Source: Blastomonas ursincola
GTDB taxonomy: Bacteria > Pseudomonadota > Alphaproteobacteria > Sphingomonadales > Sphingomonadaceae
Assembly (NCBI RefSeq): GCF_013607875.1
Contig: NZ_VDES01000001.1
Span: 186,001 to 250,000, forward strand
Reading direction: 5' to 3'
DNA length: 64,000 bases
A program made the position numbers and the translations under genes. Position 1 is the first letter of the stretch, and every line of letters starts with the position of its first letter. Positions 1-7,180 of this stretch are shown piece by piece. The notes beneath the pieces are model-generated. The model was not told the origin of the DNA. It worked only from the letters and a program-made list of their open reading frames with translations, and searched no databases.

Positions 1-867
1 GATTCGCTGCGCCGCGATTTTCCGGTGAGCGACATCGTTGCGGTCAACCAGTGTTCGGGCAATAGCCGCGGCTTCGTGACGCCGCGTGTCGCGGGCGGCC
101 AGCTGGGCAATGGCGCGATGGGCAATGCGCGCTGGCAGGGCGTGGCGCTGAAGCATCTGCTCGCCAAGGCCGGAGTGCGCGCGGGCGCTGCGCAGGTCAC
201 CTTCAACGGACTCGATAATCCGCCTGCCGATGGCGTGGCCGATTTCGTCAAGGCGCTCGATATCGATCATGCGCTCGATGGCGAGGTGATGGTCGCGTTC
301 GCGATGAACGGCGAGGAACTGCCTTTCCTCAACGGTTATCCTCTGCGCCTGGTCGTGCCGGGCCATTTCGGCACCTATTGGGTCAAGCATCTCAGCGAGA
401 TCACCGTCGTCGACAAGGAGTTCGACGGCTACTGGATGAAGACCGCCTATCGCATTCCCGACAATGACTGCCGCTGCGTCGAGCCGGGCACCAAGCCCGA
501 CAAGACCGTACCGATCTCCCGGTTCAACGTCCGTTCGTTCCTGACCAGCCATCAGGATGGCGCGAAGGTCAGTGCAGGCCAGACGACTGAGCTGCGCGGT
601 ATCGCCTTCAGCGGCGGCGATCCGATCAAGCGCGTGCTCGTTTCGCCCGATAACGGCAGGAACTGGCAGGAGGCAAAACTGGGTGAGGATCTGGGCCGCT
701 ATTCGTTCCGCGAATGGAAGCTGGGGCTGAAGCTTGCGTCAGGTCGGCATGCCTTGCGCATTCGCGCCGAGACGGCAGGCGGCGAGACCCAGCCGATGGA
801 GCCGCGCTGGCAGCCTGCGGGCTATATGCGCAATGTCGTCGAGACGACCAACGTGGAGGCCGTGTGA
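1..867 (+). CDS. sorA: Sulfite dehydrogenase, molybdopterin subunit (5' end outside window)
   Basis: The reading frame is open from base 1, so the N-terminus, including any Tat signal, is missing; 288 residues remain. The segment VNQCSGNSRGF at bases 43-75 matches the molybdenum-cofactor loop of the sulfite oxidase family, and the Cys codon at 52-54 would be the Mo-ligating cysteine. The C-terminal third, from about base 520, looks like the immunoglobulin-like dimerisation domain (SGGDPIKRVLVSPDNGRNW). The family oxidises sulfite to sulfate and passes electrons to cytochrome c. The next gene, a c-type cytochrome, overlaps the stop codon (TGATG), as in SorAB pairs. Methionine sulfoxide reductase MsrP and SoxC share the fold, so the sulfite role rests on the cytochrome partner and the sulfur context. 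Confidence 0.8.
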   Translation, partial: DSLRRDFPVSDIVAVNQCSGNSRGFVTPRVAGGQLGNGAMGNARWQGVALKHLLAKAGVRAGAAQVTFNGLDNPPADGVADFVKALDIDHALDGEVMVAFAMNGEELPFLNGYPLRLVVPGHFGTYWVKHLSEITVVDKEFDGYWMKTAYRIPDNDCRCVEPGTKPDKTVPISRFNVRSFLTSHQDGAKVSAGQTTELRGIAFSGGDPIKRVLVSPDNGRNWQEAKLGEDLGRYSFREWKLGLKLASGRHALRIRAETAGGETQPMEPRWQPAGYMRNVVETTNVEAV

Positions 868-1226
868 TGAACGCCAAGGGAGTGATCATCGGAATTGGCC
901 TGCTTGCGGTAACCGCTGGCGGCGCGACCTGGGCGCTGATGGATCGCGACGCAGGGCCGGATATCGTCGCCGCGCGGATGGAGCCGGTCAGCTTTCAGCT
1001 GCCCGAAGAGGCAATTCCCGCCGAGTTGTCCGACGCCGGTGCCGAGATCGTCGTCAACAACTGCACCGCGTGCCACAGCCTGGAATATGTCACCACCCAG
1101 CCGCGCGGCATGGGCGAGAAATTCTGGCACGACGAGGTGACCAAGATGGTCAAGGTCTATGGCGCGCCGGTCGCGCCGGGCGATGCCGAAGCGATCGCCA
1201 AGCTGCTCGCTGAACGGTTCGGCTAG
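867..1226 (+). CDS. sorB: Small c-type cytochrome, probable electron acceptor of the sulfite dehydrogenase
   Basis: A 119-residue protein with an N-terminal hydrophobic segment (GVIIGIGLLAVTAGGATWAL) acting as signal or anchor and one haem-binding motif CTACH at residues 66-70. The ATG at 867 overlaps the stop of the upstream molybdoenzyme; an in-frame start further upstream would give a longer protein but would run far into the previous gene. Known SorB subunits are small periplasmic monohaem cytochromes that take electrons from SorA. Its 3' end overlaps the convergent yeiH-type gene by 4 bases. The distal haem ligand is not obvious; several Met residues follow the motif. Confidence 0.82.
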   Translation: MNAKGVIIGIGLLAVTAGGATWALMDRDAGPDIVAARMEPVSFQLPEEAIPAELSDAGAEIVVNNCTACHSLEYVTTQPRGMGEKFWHDEVTKMVKVYGAPVAPGDAEAIAKLLAERFG

Positions 1227-2314
1227 AAGAGAAGGATCACCACGGCGAACGAGGCCGCAAGGCTGGTCAAAGTCGCGATCAGCACCGGTATCGCGGGGCG
1301 GATTCCGGTTTCCATCAACAAGTCCATGCGGCTGCGCATCGCGGTCGCGATCACCGCGATCAGCAGCAGCCCCTTGGACAGGCTGAGCGCCGAGTCGCGC
1401 ACCGGATCGGGCATGGCCACCAGCGAATTGACCAGCACCACGCCGAAGAACGCGACGATGAACCAGGGCAGCGCCAAACGCTTCCACAAGGGGCTGCCCT
1501 CGGCCTGATCGGCATTGCCGATGGCAAGGCCGGTGATGATGACGACGGGGGCGAGCATCGCGACGCGCGAAAGCTTGACGATCGCGGCATAGCTTCCCGC
1601 GCTTTCGGAAAACGCATAGCCGCCCCCGATCGCCTGCGCGACGTCATGGATCGACGCGCCGATCAGGAACCCGGCCTGCTGGTCGGTCAGCTGCAGATAT
1701 TCGGCAAGGATCGGATAGAGCGACATGGCCAGCGCGCTGAACAGCGAGACCACGACCAGGGTGATCGCGAATTGCGACTGGTTCAATCGCTCGCGCCCGA
1801 TAATGCCGTAGAGCGCCATCGCCGCGCTCGCGCCGCAGATCGCGGTCGCTCCGCCCGCCAGGATGCCGGTATAGTTGGACTGGCCAACCAGCCGCGCGCC
1901 GAGGATACCTGCCAGGAACGTGACGGTCATGATCGCCGCGAGCGCGGCAAAGGGCTGCACGCCCAGCGAGCCGATCTGCTCGAACGTCACCTGCAGCCCC
2001 AGCAGCACGACACCGAAGCGCAGGCAGGTGCGCGAGGCGAAATCGAGCCCCTTGTGGCTGCGCGGATCGCGCGCGACGAAGCTGAGCGACAGCCCGATCA
2101 GCAGGCCGAGCAGGATGATCGGGAAATTATAATGTTCGGACAACCAGGCCGCAGCCCCGGCGGCAATCGCGCAGATCGCGAGCCCCTGGAAGATCGTGTC
2201 CCGCGGCTTGGCGGCATCGGCTTTGGGCGCGGCCTCGGCCAGATACATCTCGCCGAACAGGTCGCCCGCTGCGGGAAGCGAGTCCCAGTCGATTTCCTGC
2301 CGCTTGCCGTTCAT
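1223..2314 (-). CDS. YeiH/YadS-family membrane protein, putative sulfite/sulfate exporter
   Basis: A 363-residue protein with about ten hydrophobic segments after a soluble N-terminus of roughly 45 residues. It has the family signature (ICGASAAMALYGIIG, then GASIHDVAQAIGGGYAFSE). The family (UPF0324, putative sulfate exporter) is often found beside sulfonate- or taurine-degrading genes and is thought to remove sulfite or sulfate from the cytoplasm; direct biochemistry is thin. The ATG at 2314 follows a purine-rich stretch (GCGAGGGGAGCGGCG). The gene is divergent from the MFS gene at 2440 and convergent with the cytochrome gene. The promoter region between 2315 and 2439 carries a sequence also found at 7100, suggesting co-regulation with the sulfoquinovose operon. 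Confidence 0.85.
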   Translation of the reverse strand: MNGKRQEIDWDSLPAAGDLFGEMYLAEAAPKADAAKPRDTIFQGLAICAIAAGAAAWLSEHYNFPIILLGLLIGLSLSFVARDPRSHKGLDFASRTCLRFGVVLLGLQVTFEQIGSLGVQPFAALAAIMTVTFLAGILGARLVGQSNYTGILAGGATAICGASAAMALYGIIGRERLNQSQFAITLVVVSLFSALAMSLYPILAEYLQLTDQQAGFLIGASIHDVAQAIGGGYAFSESAGSYAAIVKLSRVAMLAPVVIITGLAIGNADQAEGSPLWKRLALPWFIVAFFGVVLVNSLVAMPDPVRDSALSLSKGLLLIAVIATAMRSRMDLLMETGIRPAIPVLIATLTSLAASFAVVILLF

Positions 2315-2335
2315 CGCCGCTCCCCTCGCCCCCGA

Positions 2336-2354
2336 GATATGTCCTTCGGTGTCA
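2336..2354. promoter_or_regulatory. Candidate operator shared with position 7100
   Basis: The pattern GATATGTC-N3-CGGTGTCA lies in the 125-bp divergent promoter region between the yeiH-type gene and the MFS gene. The same 8+8 bases with the same spacing recur at 7100-7118 between the TonB receptor and the sulfoquinovosidase. It contains TGTCC and TGTCA ten bases apart. The CGGTGTCA half equals one half of the uronate-island operators, so a LacI-family protein, probably that encoded at 9187, is a reasonable binder. This is inferred from two sites only. Confidence 0.5.
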
Positions 2355-2439
2355 TATTCCCCTTTCCTTACGCGTGCGAGCGGCTATCGTGCAAGCCCGA
2401 AGCGTCGTAGACAGGCGCGTGGCAGCGGGAGGATCGGCA

Positions 2440-3678
2440 ATGGACGAGGCACGGCAACAGGGCATGGCACGCGGCGCGGCGATCGCGCTCGTCGTCCTGC
2501 TCTTCCTGGGCAATGCGCTCAATTATGTCGATCGCCAGGTGCTGGCGCTGCTCAAGCCCACGCTGGAGGCCGAATTCGGGTGGTCCGACGCCGATTACGC
2601 GCATCTCGGCTCTTCCTTCCAGATCGCGGCGGCAGGCACTTTGCTGTTCGTCGGCTGGTTCGTCGACCGGCTGGGCGTGCGCGTCGCCTATGCCATCGCA
2701 GTGACGGTGTGGAGCGCCGCGGGCATGGCGCATGCGCTGGCGCAGACGGTGCAGCAATTCGTCGCCGCGCGCGTCATTCTGGCTGCGGGCGAATCGGTCA
2801 GCACGCCGGCAGGGCTCAAGGCGGCGGCGACCTATCTGCCGGTGAAGCAGCGCAGCATCGCCATCGGCCTGATCAATACCGCGCCCAATATCGGTGCGAT
2901 CCTCACCCCGCTGCTGATTCCGCCCTTTGCTCTCGCCTTCGGCTGGCAGGCGGCCTTCTGGGTGACCGGTGCGCTCGGCTTCGTCTGGCTCGCCGGATGG
3001 TGGTGGGGCACCCGCAATCTGAAGCCGCTGGGCGACATTCCCGAGCGCGCCCGCGTACCCTGGGGCACGCTGCTGGCCGACCGCAAGACCTGGACCGTGA
3101 TCGGCGCGAAATTCTGCATCGATGCGGTCTGGTGGTTCGTGCTGTTCTGGATGCCCGATTTCTTCAACCGCCAGTTCGGCCTTTCGCAGGGCGAGCTCGG
3201 CTGGCCGATCGCGATCATCTTCACCCTCGCCGCGCTGGGCGCGATCACCTCTGGCGGGCTCTATCCGATCCTGCTCAGCCGGGGCATGAGCGTGAACGGC
3301 GCGCGCAAGACGTCGATGCTGTTCTATGCGCTGGTCGTGCTCGCCATGCCGCTCTCGCTGCAGACCGGAAACCCCTGGATCGCGGCGGTGCTGATCGGCC
3401 TCGGCCTGTTCGCGCATCAGGGCTTTTCGACCAATGTCTTCGGCATGACCGCCGACATCATCCCCGCCACCCGCGTCGCGAGCGTGATCGCGCTGGGCGC
3501 GGTCGCAGGCAACCTTTCAGGCACGGCGATCATCGAATTTGCCGGCTATTCGCTGGGCAGCGGCATGGGCTATGTGCCGCTCTTCGCGATCTGCGGCAGC
3601 GCCTATCTGGTCGCGCTGGCCTTCATCCACCTGATGATCCCGCGGCTCAGGCTCGCAGAGGAAGCAGACGCCCGTTAA
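2440..3678 (+). CDS. MFS transporter of the anion/hexuronate (ACS) type, candidate sulfoquinovose or SQ-glycerol importer
   Basis: A 412-residue protein with about twelve membrane segments. NYVDRQVLALLKP near residue 27 and GESVSTPAGLKAAATYLP are typical of the anion:cation symporter family (ExuT, GudP, NanT relatives). The ATG at 2440 was chosen because GGGAGG sits 7-12 bases upstream; the longer reading from 2374 has no ribosome site and no homology-like N-terminus. Its promoter region carries the pattern seen upstream of the sulfoquinovosidase, and nearby genes handle sulfite, so import of SQ or its glycerol glycoside is inferred. The sequence alone does not define the substrate. It ends 4 bases into the convergent DUF3237 gene. 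Confidence 0.82.
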   Translation: MDEARQQGMARGAAIALVVLLFLGNALNYVDRQVLALLKPTLEAEFGWSDADYAHLGSSFQIAAAGTLLFVGWFVDRLGVRVAYAIAVTVWSAAGMAHALAQTVQQFVAARVILAAGESVSTPAGLKAAATYLPVKQRSIAIGLINTAPNIGAILTPLLIPPFALAFGWQAAFWVTGALGFVWLAGWWWGTRNLKPLGDIPERARVPWGTLLADRKTWTVIGAKFCIDAVWWFVLFWMPDFFNRQFGLSQGELGWPIAIIFTLAALGAITSGGLYPILLSRGMSVNGARKTSMLFYALVVLAMPLSLQTGNPWIAAVLIGLGLFAHQGFSTNVFGMTADIIPATRVASVIALGAVAGNLSGTAIIEFAGYSLGSGMGYVPLFAICGSAYLVALAFIHLMIPRLRLAEEADAR

Positions 3679-4148
3679 GTCAAGCTCTCGCCGATCTCGA
3701 AAATCTCGTAGATCGGCCCGGACAGCGTCTGCGTCCCGGTGCCGACCAGGGTCAGCGCGTTGAGCCACGCATAGCGCGCATCGCCGCTCTCCAGCCGCGC
3801 GTTGACGACGATGCTATACTCGTCCGGGTCGAGCAGTGCCCCCTTGGCAAAGCGTGCCATAGCATCGCCCCTGCCCCGCATGGCCCCCTGATAAGTCAGA
3901 TAGATCGGCACCCCATCCTCGCCGTTCAGGTTCAGCCGGACATCGATCAGCAGCGTGCCATCGGGCTGGATGACATACCAGTCAGCGCCGGATTCGACCT
4001 TGCCGCTGAGCCGCTCACCGGTGAACGACCCGCCGGTCACCTGCGCGATGCCGCGATAGCCGGAAGCAATGGCACCGATGCGCCGGGTGCGGCCGAAATC
4101 GACCTCGAGTTGCAGGGTCATCAGATGGCGGTGCACAAGGGTCTTCAT
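3675..4148 (-). CDS. DUF3237 domain protein
   Basis: A 157-residue protein matching the DUF3237 family throughout: a two-part beta-barrel pattern beginning LEVDFGRTRRIGAIASGYRGIAQV-like and later GADWYVIQPDGTLLIDVR and YLTYQGAMRG. No enzymatic activity is established for the family. The start at 4148 (MKTLVHRHL) fits the family N-terminus; an upstream in-frame start at 4247 would add 33 residues of basic, unrelated sequence. It follows the small membrane protein gene on the same strand after 92 bases and ends overlapping the MFS gene by 4 bases. A role in sulfoquinovose use is not supported beyond proximity. Confidence 0.78.
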   Translation of the reverse strand: MKTLVHRHLMTLQLEVDFGRTRRIGAIASGYRGIAQVTGGSFTGERLSGKVESGADWYVIQPDGTLLIDVRLNLNGEDGVPIYLTYQGAMRGRGDAMARFAKGALLDPDEYSIVVNARLESGDARYAWLNALTLVGTGTQTLSGPIYEIFEIGESLT

Positions 4149-4240
4149 TGAAGCAGGGCTAGCATCCCATCCTTGTCGGGCAAAGGTCAAAAGCCAGAGC
4201 TTCAAGCGCTGCGTCGCGCGGCGGAGAAACGCGCTGCGCT

Positions 4241-4525
4241 TCAGCACTCATCGTCGCGAGAGGTTTTCAGCTCGTCAGGAGCCAAGGCCTTCTCGGGCGG
4301 AGCCGTGAGCTTCGGCTTGATCAACCCCTCCCATAAAGCCCAGCGACAGATGCTCGTCACGATCGCCAGCCAGAGTGGTATCTGGATGAGCACCGGAAGA
4401 TCGATAAAACCGGCATAATCGGCGGTTACCAGCGCAAAGCCCACCCAGCCCACCAATGTGATGGCAGGCTTCAGGCGTTCGATGGGAACCGCCAGCCGCA
4501 TAGCATGGTCAACGAGTCGCTCCAC
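4241..4525 (-). CDS. Small two-helix membrane protein of unknown function
   Basis: A 94-residue protein I do not recognise. Two hydrophobic stretches (about residues 19-40 and 42-65) are separated by a very short turn, followed by a charged C-terminus (KPKLTAPPEKALAPDELKTSRDDEC). The GTG at 4525 is preceded by GAGGAGATGAG about 12 bases upstream; an internal ATG (MRLAVP) is an alternative. It is transcribed toward the DUF3237 gene and is separated from the TonB receptor gene by a terminator. Codon use resembles its neighbours, so it is probably a real gene. Confidence 0.55.
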   Translation of the reverse strand: MERLVDHAMRLAVPIERLKPAITLVGWVGFALVTADYAGFIDLPVLIQIPLWLAIVTSICRWALWEGLIKPKLTAPPEKALAPDELKTSRDDEC

Positions 4526-4609
4526 CCGTTCACCATCTCATCTCCTCAGTTGCGGGACAATGGGCAGCGACGGCCTGCTCCACTTGAAGCCCGACCATGC
4601 GCTGCACGC

Positions 4610-4640
4610 AAAAAGGCCCCGAACTTGCGTCCGAGGCCTT
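4610..4640 (-). terminator. Rho-independent terminator of the TonB receptor gene
   Basis: Read on the minus strand, AAGGCCTCGGAC and GTTCGGGGCCTT form a stem around GCAA, followed by a run of five T. It lies about 20 bases beyond the stop codon of the receptor gene at 4662. Confidence 0.75.
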
Positions 4641-4661
4641 CTTGTTTAACTTGCCGATCGA

Positions 4662-7004
4662 TCAGCGCAGGCGTGCGCGCAGGCTGATGCCGAAATAGCG
4701 GTCCGCATCGCGCGGGATCTGCAGGCGCTGGCCGGCGCTCACGTTGAGCAGCGCATAGGCTTTGTCGGTGATGTTGCGCGCCAGGAAGCTCACGCGATAA
4801 TTGTCGTCCGGATCGGAGAAGCCGATGCTGCCGTTCCAGATGCCATAGGCCGCGATCGGGCCCTGTTCGCCGAGATCGGAGAACTGGCGGCTGACATGGC
4901 GGAAATCGGTATCCAGATACATCTTGAAGCCGCCCAGATCGCGTTCGTAGCTGGTGCCGATGGTCCAGGTGAACTTGGGCGCCAGCGGCAGCTGGGTGCC
5001 GTTGCGGGCGTCCGGAGCGTTGGTCGCGGGATTCGGGTTGAACCGCTTGACCGTAGCATCGGCATAGGCGCCGCTCGCGCGCAGCGTCCAGCCGTCGACT
5101 GGCACCGCGAGCAGATCGACTTCGAAGCCTTCGCTCTTCACCGAACCGGCGTTGGTCAGGTTCGAGACAACCGCGCCGTTGAGCAGCACGAAATTGTTCG
5201 CCTGGAAGCCGTCATAGGTGACCGTGAAGGCGGACAGGTTGAACTGCACGCGGTTGTCGAGGAACTGCGATTTCAGGCCGATTTCGAACGCGTCGGAGGT
5301 TTCCTCGTCGATCGGGATCGCGTTGGTCGGCGCGGTGTGGTTGAAGAACACGTTGAACGCCGGGCCCTTGTAGCCGCGGGTATAGCTGCCATAGAGCATC
5401 ACGTCCTCGCTGGGCGTGAACTGCAGCACCGCGCGGCCCGAAAGGTTGCCGTTCGAGCTGTCGCCGCGCGAGGTGTTGGTGCCGTTGCCGCCCGAGGCGA
5501 TCGTGCCCCCCGCAGGCGCGCCCGAGACGCCGGGTCCGGTCGCCGGAAGGCCGGTCGTGGCATTCACGCCCGGCGCGCGGGTGTGGATGAAGCTCAGGTC
5601 ATCCCAGGTGTAGCGCAGGCCGCCGGTCAGCGCGAACATGTCGCTCAGGCGATAGGTTGCCTGGCCGAAGATCGCATAGTTGCGCGATTCCACCGCGCTG
5701 AACGAGGTCGCGGTCGGGAACAGCGTGTTGGTGCGATCGTTCACGTTGCACGGACGGCCGCCGGTGATCGGATCGATCGGCAGGGTCGAGGTGGCGCAGG
5801 TGATGTTGCGGCGGGTGAAGTCCTGCTCGTTGTCGGAGCCCCAGATAAAGCCACCGACCTGGTAGAAGAAGGGCTTGCTCTGGTCCGACGCGAGCCGCAC
5901 CTCGAGCGACAGCTGCTCGGTACGCACCTGACCATTGTCGTGCAGTTCGCCGGTACCGACGATCGCGCGCGGCAGGAAGTCGCCTTCGCGGATTTCGGTA
6001 TTTTCCCAGTTGCGATAGCCGACGATCGCGCTCAGCACATGGTCGGTCAGCACGTCGAAATCGGCGCTCGCGGTCAGGCTCCACTGCTTGTCGAGCGTGC
6101 GCGTGACCAGGTTGTGGTTGACGAAGCGCTGGTTGACGCCGCGCGCCACGCCGCCGGGCAGCCCCAGTTCGGCATCGAGCACAGCGCCGCGGCTGACGCC
6201 GGTGACATCGGCGCAGCAATCGTCATCGGCTTCGAAATAATCGGCGATGAAGCGGAAGCGCGTGCCGCCGTTGTTGTAATCGAGAATGCCGCGCGCGCCG
6301 TAATGCTCGTAGCCGTTGATGCGGTTGCGCCGACCGCCGTTGATATTGGTGATGTTGCCGTCATAGCTGCCGTAGAAGGCGGTGATGCGGCCGGTCAGGT
6401 TTTCGGCGAGCGGTCCGGAGATTGCGCCGCGCAGGCGATATTCGTCATCGTCGAACGCTTCGAGCCGCGCTTCGGCCTGCAGCGTATCAGTGCCGCCCTT
6501 CGAGACGATATTCACGAGGCCGGCCGACGCGTTCTTGCCGAACAGCGTGCCCTGCGGGCCGCGCAGCACTTCGAGACGCTCGGCATCGACCAGATCCATG
6601 AACGCCTGGCCCGAGCGGCTGAGCACCACGCCGTCGACCACGGTCGAGACGCTGGGCTCGGCTGCGATCGAGAAGGTGATGGTGCCGACGCCGCGCATCA
6701 CGATGGCACTGTTGGCGCTGGTCGTTCCCTTGCGGAACGAGACCGACGGGACGAGCTGGGTCAGGCCTTCGAGGCTGGTGACACCGGTGGTCTCGAGCCG
6801 TTCGGAGGTGATCGCGGTGATCGCGATCGGAACATCCTGCACGTTCTCGGCGACCTTCTGCGCGGTCACGACGATTTCGGTGATGCCGCCCTGATCGTCA
6901 TCGGCGGCAGCGTCCTGCGCGTGTGCGGGCATCGCGAACGCGAGCGAAAGCGCGGTCGCGGACAGCGCGGCGGCACGGACGGACAATAGATTGGAAAGCT
7001 TCAT
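4662..7004 (-). CDS. TonB-dependent outer-membrane receptor, candidate SQ-glycoside receptor
   Basis: A 780-residue TonB-dependent receptor. The start at 7004 (MKLSNLLS) is preceded by GGGAGAGGG and gives a signal peptide ending AMPAHAQ; longer in-frame readings lack this. The TonB box-like segment ITEIVVTAQK is followed by a plug domain (about residues 50-160, with VMRGVGT and LRGPQGTLFGKNASAGLVNIV) and a 22-strand-type barrel ending in an aromatic/basic C-terminus (YFGISLRARLR). It is divergent from the sulfoquinovosidase operon across a 176-bp gap holding a candidate operator, so an SQ glycoside or SQDG fragment is the inferred ligand. Similar receptors carry siderophores or other glycans; the ligand is unproven. 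Confidence 0.88.
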   Translation of the reverse strand: MKLSNLLSVRAAALSATALSLAFAMPAHAQDAAADDDQGGITEIVVTAQKVAENVQDVPIAITAITSERLETTGVTSLEGLTQLVPSVSFRKGTTSANSAIVMRGVGTITFSIAAEPSVSTVVDGVVLSRSGQAFMDLVDAERLEVLRGPQGTLFGKNASAGLVNIVSKGGTDTLQAEARLEAFDDDEYRLRGAISGPLAENLTGRITAFYGSYDGNITNINGGRRNRINGYEHYGARGILDYNNGGTRFRFIADYFEADDDCCADVTGVSRGAVLDAELGLPGGVARGVNQRFVNHNLVTRTLDKQWSLTASADFDVLTDHVLSAIVGYRNWENTEIREGDFLPRAIVGTGELHDNGQVRTEQLSLEVRLASDQSKPFFYQVGGFIWGSDNEQDFTRRNITCATSTLPIDPITGGRPCNVNDRTNTLFPTATSFSAVESRNYAIFGQATYRLSDMFALTGGLRYTWDDLSFIHTRAPGVNATTGLPATGPGVSGAPAGGTIASGGNGTNTSRGDSSNGNLSGRAVLQFTPSEDVMLYGSYTRGYKGPAFNVFFNHTAPTNAIPIDEETSDAFEIGLKSQFLDNRVQFNLSAFTVTYDGFQANNFVLLNGAVVSNLTNAGSVKSEGFEVDLLAVPVDGWTLRASGAYADATVKRFNPNPATNAPDARNGTQLPLAPKFTWTIGTSYERDLGGFKMYLDTDFRHVSRQFSDLGEQGPIAAYGIWNGSIGFSDPDDNYRVSFLARNITDKAYALLNVSAGQRLQIPRDADRYFGISLRARLR

Positions 7005-7099
7005 GATACCCTCTCCCTGCGAGAATGCGGTCGTAGCGGGGGCTTGCTGCCCCTTGGTATGGTCGCCGCGATTGGCGCTTGATCTGCTATGACTGGCTC

Positions 7100-7118
7100 G
7101 ATATGTCAAGCGGTGTCA
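7100..7118. promoter_or_regulatory. Candidate operator in the TBDR / sulfoquinovosidase divergent promoter
   Basis: GATATGTC-AAG-CGGTGTCA, identical in its outer 8+8 bases to the site at 2336-2354. It contains a direct TGTCA repeat with 10-bp period. On the minus strand it overlaps a TTGACA that could be a -35 element for the receptor gene, which would suit repression. The rest of the 7005-7180 gap shows no gene. Confidence 0.5.
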
Positions 7119-7180
7119 GAAAAACGGACGATGGCTGCGGCCATTTCGCCACAGTGCGAGCAAGGGTGAGGAAAATCGCG

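Noticed and set aside
4896-6989. Long plus-strand reading frame opposite the TonB receptor
   Set aside because: A high-GC shadow frame: the minus-strand protein has clear family motifs and the plus-strand product has none. The same applies to the long minus-strand frame opposite the receptor at 27430 and to similar cases.
7079-7180. Start of the sulfoquinovosidase at 7079 or 7103
   Set aside because: These starts would place the candidate operator within or at the edge of the coding region and add residues without family similarity; the TTG at 7181 has a proper ribosome site.
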